Below, piece by piece: positions 57,194 through 64,000 of a stretch of 64,000 bases of DNA. How positions within the stretch are numbered: the first letter of the stretch is position 1; every line of letters begins with the position of its first letter. This stretch comes from Silene latifolia (lineage: Eukaryota > Streptophyta > Magnoliopsida > Caryophyllales > Caryophyllaceae). Location: positions 440,880,311-440,944,310 of the forward strand of contig NC_133538.1 in assembly GCF_048544455.1 (NCBI RefSeq), given 5' to 3'. The notes beneath the pieces were generated by a model. That model ran no database searches and was not told where the DNA came from. It saw only the letters and a program-made list of their open reading frames with translations. Made by a program: the position numbers and the translations under genes.

Positions 57194-58983
57194 TGGTCGG
57201 GATATTTTTACTAAATTATCTTTCGGTTACTTGTTGTTAGGAGCACCTAGACCAAAACACAATTTATAACTTCACAAACAACTCTACAATTAGTAAAGAG
57301 GAAAGTAAAGGTCGGATCCCAAGGGACGGGAATTGAGATGAGATTTCTATTGCAACTAGTGGTGTCTTAGGGGTGTCACAATTGAGGTTTGATGTAGAAG
57401 ATCAATAAACTAAATAGCAAAAAAAGTAAACAAGCAAGATGAATTAAAAGGGATGTAAACAATTGATAAAAAGCACTAGGGTGTCATGGGGTCATAGGGG
57501 ATTCATGGGAATTGATCATACGAACATGTTCTCAAATTATAAGCAAACAATTATTGTTGTGTTGGATCGAGTTGGTTTATATTTTACAATCCTAGGAAAG
57601 TTTGGATCCCGGAGCCGAATCGATTAGATTGTAAAACACCTACAAGTCAACTTAGTCTTCCCTACTCAATAACATGCATGGTCTAATGAGACTCGAGTTG
57701 GTTTATGTCTTACAAGTCTCATTGAAAAGATAGGTGATGGGTAAAAAAAATGCAAGGATTCATTGGCTCATATTTCATCAAACATAACATGTGCATGAGT
57801 TGAGATCACAATAAGCAAGCAAATAAACTATGAAAGCATATTAATTTAAACATAAATCATTCCCCATGTTGGTTTTCCCTAATTACCCATTAACCCTAGC
57901 TAAGGAACTACTCACTCATTATCATGTTGAACATGCTAGCAAGGTTGTCAATCATACCAACAAAGTGAAACATGATGAATAAATGAAAGTGATTAACAAT
58001 AATTAAAGAGGGATTAAGAGAATTATACCTACTAATGATTCCAATAATAAAGCAAAGAATAAAAGAAGTACTTGATGCTTGATTGAGAGGTTGTCAATCT
58101 CCCAATAATAACCCAAATAATCTTCAATTACCCAAAATAAAGGATGAACAAGAGAGAGATTAAGGAAATAAAACTTGTATTAAAACTTGATTAATTGTTG
58201 ATTACAAGATTAAAGAGAGATTTGATTGATATTAACTACACTAAAGATTGCTAAGAAGAACATCCTCTTCTAATTAGACTAATGGGGTATTTATAGTGGG
58301 GATTAGGTGGATGAATTAGGGTTAACTAAGGGCTTAAATGACGATTAAGTCCCTACTTAAGGAAACGCCGGTCTTTTTGGAAAGCCTCCGATCTCTAGGG
58401 AGACTCCGGTCTCTAGAAAAAGATGTGCATCCTTCCTTGAAGCTTGAAGAAGACGAAATGGGTCTGCCTGAGAATCCGGGCGTCTTTAGCACGGGACGGG
58501 CGGATTTGGTGGTCTCTGCCCGGGCGTCTTGGAGTGAAGACGGGCGTCTTCTGGGTCTTTTGCCCGGGCGTCTTGGGGAGAAGACGCACGGATTGTGGTG
58601 GTGGAGACGGGCGTCTTCTGGGGAAGACGCACGGATTGCTGTGCAGTCTCGTTTCTTCTTCTTTTCTTCCTTTTTCTTCATAGAATCCTTGGAGATTTCT
58701 TCGGGGATGCAAGGATCTTTTCTCATCATTTGCCATCTACTATAGTATGTACAAAGGCCTTCTAATCTTGTCTCTCCTTGATGCTTGGTCATTGAATTCA
58801 ATCAATTTAGCCTCATTTTGCCATGAAAATGCAAGGTTTGCACTCCTTTCCTACCAAGGGATCAAAACCTCAAAGAATATGCAAAACAAAGAACTAAGAC
58901 AATAAATGACCCAAATACTCACTAAAAAGCATGGGAACAAGGCTAATTCGGGGACTAAATGTGCTCTAAATATGGTCACATCA
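57194..58983 (-). repeat. E4 5' LTR with GACG palindrome cluster and TATA box
   Basis: 1790 bp. In minus orientation the cluster at 58636-58449 (core GAAGACGGGCGTCTTC at 58536-58551, arms GAAGACG/CGTCTTC) lies about 150 bp upstream of TATAAATA (58288-58295). Confidence 0.88.
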
Positions 58984-58988
58984 ACTAC

Positions 58989-59456
58989 CCACCTTCTCCT
59001 TCTACGTATTTGACGCCCCTGCCTCACATAGAAATCCCGTCTAAGCATGAAGTTTCTACTCGCTTGCTTTCGATGTTAAATGCTTCAGTGTTCCCTAATT
59101 TTCCCTCTTCCTTTGACAGTAACAGAGGTAGACCTCCCGACCCATATGAATTAGTGGTGAAAAATACTAACATGTTGGTTGTCGACGTGGGAGTCGGTCA
59201 TTTGTCTTTTATGCCTTATGGCTTGAGATTTGATGTTCCATGCTTAGCTGAAGGGTGGAATAATTTGATGGATGGCTATGAGAGCCGTCAAAGAAATTCC
59301 AGCAAACTGAGACGGTCTCTAACCTTAATTTTATATGCTCATATTATATGTTGGTGCTACTTATGCTTTTGTGTAACACATGCGCAGATTTTTGACCGAC
59401 TTTTGAGAGCTCTGAGTTATTTTGATTATGCACATTTGTGGGTAATTATTTGTTAA
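58989..59456 (+). CDS. E3 accessory ORF, 3' part with Cys-rich hydrophobic tail
   Basis: Continues the frame interrupted at 47887 (codon boundary preserved after removal of E4 and one TSD). Contains PPDPYELVVKNTNMLVVDVG and FMPYGLRFDVPCLAEGW, a basic patch RQRNSSKLRRS, and a terminal hydrophobic stretch with WCYLCFCVTHAQIFDRLLRA, ending TAA at 59454-59456. The tail matches E2's tail in spacing and most residues. Function not known; the basic-then-hydrophobic end would fit membrane association, but that is a guess. Confidence 0.68.
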   Translation, partial: PPSPSTYLTPLPHIEIPSKHEVSTRLLSMLNASVFPNFPSSFDSNRGRPPDPYELVVKNTNMLVVDVGVGHLSFMPYGLRFDVPCLAEGWNNLMDGYESRQRNSSKLRRSLTLILYAHIICWCYLCFCVTHAQIFDRLLRALSYFDYAHLWVIIC

Positions 59457-61170
59457 GCTAAAAAGGTCGTGCGAGACCTATCTAAAACCAGTGCTAACCG
59501 GGAGGCAACCCGACTTGTGCGACCTCCCCTTGTTGCTGGCTGGTTTGGGGAGGTCACTTTAATTGTTGCCCTCATTGTAAGTTTCCCGTTCTTCTGCTTT
59601 ACTTTAATTGTTTTCATCTCGTTTCGCATATCCCTTTTCCCATATTATATTTTTGCTGTTGCTAGTTGTTTGCTGATCACAATGAGGGCATTGTGTGATT
59701 TGGTTTGGGGAGGGAATGCATCTGTCTGTTTGCATACATTTGCATTTTTATTGCATTTCTGTTTGTATATTTCTTGCATTTTCGTATGCATTGTTCTTTC
59801 ATTTAAGAAAAAAAATGAAACAAAAAATTGAAAATTGTGAAAAAATACAAAAACATGTCTACTTTTGCATATTAGGTCGAGTCGGAACGGTTGGATAACA
59901 ATGATGAAACCGCGTCTATGCTTTTATTTTTCGCCCAAGCCTTGCATTGCCAATGCCTTTCTTGTACAATCGTTGCATAATCTACGAGTTTTTGATTAAT
60001 TTCTACTGAACGAATAGACTTGACTTAATATCGGCAACCTACTCAAAATTTCTAAGGTATAAAGCTTAATAAACTGATGACATTCATGATCAGTTTCATT
60101 CTAGGATGAGAGTAGTACTCCTTATAAGGCATGTAACATTAAATTGCATAAGCATGACATTTATCTCTTAGTACCTGTATGTATTCGGTTTGTGGCGGTG
60201 ACACATGTGGAGAGGCAATTCCTTTTTATCATCTTTTACCCTTGAACTTCATTAGCCAAAATTGCCTATTTTGACCCATTTATTAACTACAATCCAAAAT
60301 TAAGCCTACCTTTGTCAAGTTAGTTTTGTTGTTATTATGGGTATGTGATTAATTGTTGGTTTGGTATTCTATGTTGATCATAAGAGGAGGGTTTGAAAAG
60401 AGAAGGCGGAAAAGAAAAAAAAAAAAAACAAGAAAAGAAAAGAAGTTGGAAAAAAAATCAGCAAGAAAAAGAAATGAAAAAAAAGAAAAAAAAACGGCCG
60501 ATGAAAAAAAAATAAGAAAGAAATTGTGTCGGTCCTACTCCCATGATGGTCTTTATATATTATGGGGAGTCGTGTTTTAATGATGTGAGTGAGTTTGTGC
60601 CACATTATTGGCATCGTTTTATTCTTTTAAGTTGGGTATACAAAGCGGAATAAGCTTATTATTTGGTTACGGTTGTACTAGCTTCGCTTTACCTCCACAC
60701 TTCCAAATTGTTTTGCCCCTTTTTTACCCAATTACCTCACCTCACACTATATGTAAGTCCTCGGCATGTGTCTTGGTCCAGTTTGGTTGGAATGCATATG
60801 TACGGTCGGTAGAGGTATTTATCATGGTAATATGCATGCATGTTCTTATAGGTTGCAGTTCGGTGAGTGGCTAAATTTCTTTCTATCTTACATTATATAC
60901 TCACCATATTCTTTAAACGAGTGATGAGCGACCCGTGAGAGTCTGATATGTACGAGTCTTGCAAGGTCGATGGTTCAGTAATTTTAATCATTGATTTAAC
61001 TCGTTTGCATTCGATTTCGTACTGTGGTTTTGGCTAGATTGCATTAAATTAGTTTGGGCATGTCAAAAGCATAGATAGCTCTGAGTTTGTATACCGTTCC
61101 ATTAGTCCCCTTTTATGTCTTGTGTCTATTGCTTGCTTGGGGACAAGCAAGGGTTTGGTTTGGGGAGTTT
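59457..61170 (+). other. E3 3' internal region and polypurine tract
   Basis: No credible gene. It carries the Athila-like motif cacaatgagggcattgtgtg followed by ggtttggggaggg (59678-59713), an A/purine-rich tract at 60385-60530 that produces a spurious Lys-rich frame, and the purine tract GGTTTGGGGAGTTT (61157-61170) adjoining the 3' LTR. Confidence 0.65.
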
Positions 61171-61746
61171 TGATGCGTGCCTTTTATATTCATTTATTCC
61201 ATCTTTTTGCACGCATTTCTATGCATTATTGAGTAGCGTTATCTACCATTATCCCTTGTTTTGGCTACTTTGGGTTGGATTGTGTTTTATACAGGGTATC
61301 GGCCTGAATATATAAAAATAAGATAAAACCCGTCACTAAAGCTTGAAATCGCGGCCTTGGTATGAAATGAGCTTGGAAACCATCCTTTTTGGAGTCCTTA
61401 GTGAAGTAAGGAAGCGTATAGAGCAAAAGAAAGGCTTCACATTACTAGTGCCTACTTTGAAGAGCCATAACTCGAGTTATACAAATGATAACAAAGTGAT
61501 TCAAATTGGAAATGAAAGCTTGTCCTGTTAGCTTTCCAACGCCACCAAAAACGCTCTATTTGCCCAAGTAACGAAGAAATGGCGGCCGTTTGAAGTTCAG
61601 TGCGAATTGCAGGAACTGCGCGACTGTTCTTCTTAGTCGATCGACTGTTCTTCTTAGTCGATCGACTTATCTCCAGTTTGGTCAAAATCTTCTTTATAAT
61701 TTCGGCCCATTACCCCTCTTTTTATTTAAGAAGGACTTAGTAAATA
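61171..61746 (+). repeat. E3 3' LTR, first part (continues at 63722)
   Basis: Same sequence as 45746 onward, with AGTCGATCGACT palindromes at 61635-61646 and 61656-61667. Compared with the 5' LTR, a ~10-bp segment before the first palindrome is replaced by an extra gactgttcttctta-like unit. The LTR resumes at 63722 and runs off the window end. Confidence 0.9.
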
Positions 61747-63712
61747 CAGCTACACTCCTATAGGACCGTCTTATACCATAAGACGGGCTCAATAAGAGTC
61801 ATTAGTCCAAATAAGAGTTTTAGTGAAAAAAAAGAAAAAGAAATAAGAAAAAACAATCTTTCAAGTGGAGTACGTGGGACAGGGAGTTGAAGACAGATGA
61901 AAACTTAAATTTACCAACTAAGGGTCCCACCATTCTTGTATATATATATATATATATTTTTTTTTTTGACAAACTAGCTTTTATGTTACGGAATATTAAT
62001 CATGGGCTCATGGAAGGATTATCAATTGGTTTTTACCATTAAAGATAGTTTTTACTATAATATCTACGATAATCAAATTAAAACTTACGCCAATTAAACG
62101 TAAATTACTGATAACAAATGGCTAGAATTAAGGTGTGATTTCTTAATACAAAGCAACAAGTCATCAACATTAAAACCAAATTAATTAATCTATAAACCTA
62201 ACTTTACAACATAAAAGCACAAGTAACAAAGAATAAAGCTAAATATCAATACTTATAATATATCTCATGCTTAAAATTTACACTAAAATTTAACCTTGAA
62301 GTTACCAGGGTAAATCCTTTAGATCTTAAGTCATAAAGCTAAGGGTATATCTCTTACAATTACCTTTGAATTTAAATTAAAAATCCTTGTTTTTAAGTTA
62401 AAACAAAAGAATATCTAACTTGAAACTATAATAGTGTTAGATAGTATATATTAAAAATTTCACATTAAAATCAATAGTTTTCAACCTTAAAGCTCTAGTT
62501 AAATTAAAAAAATATGTTAAAAGGACAAGACACTTTCTATGTCATAAAAAAAAACTTGGATTTGGGGTTTTTCATTTTCTAAGCCTAGAGTTTCAAGAGT
62601 TTAAATTGTGAATATAGATATCAAAATATTTCGCCAATCCAAAATACTTGGTTTTCAGACTAAAACGTCAAGTTTTAAGCTAAAATACATGAGTTGTCTA
62701 ATTAGAAACCGGAGTTTTTACATTCAGGGCCAAGTTTTTAATTTTAAAACCAAAGAATTCAACTTAAATGACTGAATTTTAAAGTTGGTATAAATAGCCA
62801 ATATGGGAATCGAACCCACACCTTGTGTTTTACCCACGCTCTTCCATTTGAACTAATCGGCTCTGATTTATCTAAAAAATATACTCTATCCATTTCCTCG
62901 TCTTCTTCCATTTGCATTCTACACATCCTTTAAGGGAACTTAATATATTATTTTCAAACGACTTTGATTTACCGTCAAGAAATTTTGATAAACTGTGGGT
63001 ATAGTTTACAAGGTACTATAAAGCGGTAAGAAACACGAAGCTCGATCATCAACGTACTGATTGAGCATATTTAATTCATGGAATCAGCAATAAGTCAAAA
63101 CATGATTTGGTAGTGATATTAATATTCCTCAAAAAAAAAAACTAAGATTAATAACATGAAAAGTTTTGTTTGTATAAAATGTAAAAAACTCTACCACAAC
63201 CATAATCTTCAATATTTTACAAATTAATTAAAAAATCGAAGAGCTTCATGATCGAGTGATCAACAATGATTTTACTTGATGTATTTTACTACCGTCTTGT
63301 ACCTCTATTTGAAGGAATTGATTTTTCATATGAACAAATCAAATTATAAATAAATTAAATTTTGGAAAAAGAAAACTTTTAATTTTAACACAATTGTAGA
63401 TTTAACATTAAATATGATATCCTTGATCACCCCTCCAGAAATTAGGGCAAAAAACTAACCTTGTTTATCGAACTATTCTTGACAATGTTGGTGGAAGAAG
63501 GAGATATGAACTGATTAAAGAGTTGGAGTATGATGCTCATAAAAATTTGTGGCGAAGATGAAAGGTTAAATTTAGAAACTGGCAATCGAAAGATGCATTA
63601 GGTTTTAATATCATATTGAACGGCTTGTTAGTAATTAGAAAATGTGATTTGGGCTTTGGTGTAAGTTTGGACTGATCTTATACTATAAGACCGTTCTTTC
63701 TAACAATTTGTG
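61747..63712. mobile_element. Mutator-like (MULE/MITE-type) insertion with 9-bp TSD
   Basis: A 1966-bp insertion in the E3 LTR is flanked by the perfect 9-bp duplication TAGTAAATA (61738-61746 and 63713-63721), the size typical of Mutator-like elements. The insertion is proved by the uninterrupted 5' LTR (46311-46325). The ends are only loosely inverted: AGGACCGTCTTATACCATAAGACG near the left, and the complement of GATCTTATACTATAAGACCGTTCT near the right. No transposase frame. It contains a tRNA-like sequence. Confidence 0.78.
62796..62862 (-). tRNA. tRNA-like sequence (probable pseudogene)
   Basis: Minus strand: 7-bp acceptor pairing AGCCGAT/ATTGGCT, D-arm GTTC/GAGC with A-box-like sequence, and T-arm GTGGG-TTCGATT-CCCAT containing a perfect B-box GGTTCGATTCC. 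The anticodon arm plus variable loop is only 17 nt and does not pair properly, so no anticodon can be assigned. Probably a decayed tRNA or SINE head carried in the Mutator-like element. Confidence 0.5.
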
Positions 63713-63721
63713 TAGTAAATA

Positions 63722-64000
63722 TTATTAGGGTATCTATTTACACTGTAGAAACTTTTCTACGTTGCTTTGCTTTAGGAGTTTTGGATCTAAAACTTGTAAT
63801 TCTTTCCTTTATTCGGTAATTCAATCAACCCTTGTTCTTAATTTTAATTCTTTATCTTTATTCCTCTTTTTCTATTGTTCTCTTGTTGTGACACCCTCAT
63901 TTTTAGCATTAAATAAACACGTAAATTCTACAGAAAAACTGACAGGATATGTTTGTAATTGGTTCAACTAGATAAAACCTGTAATTTTTAAAACTTTTCT
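63722..64000 (+). repeat. E3 3' LTR, continued, truncated by the window edge
   Basis: Resumes with ttattagggtatctatttac, matching 46319 onward. From about 63890 (tgtgacaccctcatttttagc) the sequence no longer matches the 5' LTR. TGTGACACCC could be the start of yet another LTR inserted here. Confidence 0.8.
63889..64000 (+). mobile_element. Possible start of another LTR insertion
   Basis: The E3 LTR should continue with the tcttgttctctttatttc seen at 46475. Instead, after ttctcttgt, the sequence switches to TGTGACACCCTCATTTTTAG. A TGTGACACCC start is the usual beginning of plant Ty3/gypsy LTRs, but only 112 bp are visible. Confidence 0.45.

Larger units (their letters stand above)
47888..58983 (-). 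mobile_element. E4: Athila-type LTR element lacking RT and integrase
   Basis: LTRs at 47888-49667 and 57194-58983 (1780 and 1790 bp, highly similar); on the minus strand they run TGATGTGACC...CCCGACCA. TSD is ACTAC (47883-47887 and 58984-58988). Minus order: LTR, primer site, open gag-protease frame, 1.1 kb spacer with GACG motif cluster and TATA box, Athila-type late ORF, long 3' region, purine tract, LTR. The pol core between protease and late ORF is absent. The small number of stops and the close LTRs suggest relatively recent activity, using polymerase supplied in trans (inference). Confidence 0.9.
45746..64000 (+). mobile_element. E3: Athila-type LTR element, non-autonomous, 3' LTR cut by window
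   Basis: 5' LTR 45746-47165, Asp-type primer site 47171, gag-derived/accessory ORF, E4 inserted at 47888-58983 (TSD ACTAC), 3' internal region, polypurine tract, and 3' LTR from 61171. A Mutator-like element at 61747-63712 interrupts that LTR. Own internal sequence is only about 2.9 kb and has no protease, RT or integrase. E3 and E2 are separate families by LTR sequence but share leader motifs and the accessory ORF. The downstream TSD is outside the window. Confidence 0.9.

Noticed and set aside
60353..60614. Lys-rich and Phe-rich frames in E3's 3' region
   Set aside because: Low-complexity purine tract in non-coding 3' sequence.
62796..62862. A functional tRNA gene
   Set aside because: Acceptor, D and T arms fit, but the anticodon region is about five bases short and unpaired; listed as tRNA-like only.

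Overview
This window is nuclear DNA of a flowering plant and consists almost entirely of transposable elements. I see no intact host gene. The plant origin rests on Tekay-like chromovirus and Athila-like Ty3/gypsy elements, a Ty1/copia element, initiator-Met and Asp-type tRNA primer sites, CACTA and Mutator-like DNA transposons, and captured pieces of two plant genes (a THO3/TEX1-like WD40 protein and a LEA_2/NHL-like membrane protein). A eudicot, perhaps in Caryophyllales, is my guess from general impression, not from a diagnostic sequence. Coherent termini and target-site duplications (TSDs) let most of the nest be dissected.

Left part (1-20860): the integrase of a minus-strand chromovirus (E0) was hit by a 5.14 kb CACTA element (14858-19997, TSD TCA). 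The junction between the integrase 3' part and the CACTA left end was then amplified into a head-to-tail array of a ~1.575 kb hybrid unit. Nine complete units and one window-truncated unit are present, and the array runs off the left edge. The CACTA element has no recognisable transposase and carries host gene fragments, one with an intact GT-AG intron.

Middle (20861-44335): a second chromovirus of the same family (E1, plus strand) begins exactly where E0 breaks off. Its 5' LTR holds a 2.9 kb solo LTR (TSD TAGGT). Its integrase zinc finger holds E2, a small Athila-type element on the minus strand (29426-43441, TSD ATGTC). E2 in turn holds E5, a copia element on the plus strand (32908-41263, TSD AAAAC). 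E1 lacks its 3' end.

Right part (44336-64000): after 1.4 kb of degenerate sequence lies E3, another Athila-type element on the plus strand (45746 to beyond the window). It contains E4, an 11.1 kb Athila-type element on the minus strand (47888-58983, TSD ACTAC). E4 has an open gag-protease frame and an Athila-type late ORF but no reverse transcriptase or integrase. A 1966-bp Mutator-like element with a 9-bp TSD sits in E3's 3' LTR.

Three observations stand out. (1) The tandem array is built from a transposon-transposon junction and supplies ten left CACTA ends for one right end. (2) Four unrelated LTR families carry clusters of short palindromes upstream of their TATA box, 52-55 bp upstream in three of them; in E4 the same motif recurs before an apparent internal promoter for its late ORF. 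(3) E2 and E3 share an unfamiliar accessory ORF with a conserved Cys-rich hydrophobic tail, split in both by a nested insertion. Some array variation looks like long-read error at CAG/CTG sites and should be checked before any biology is built on it.
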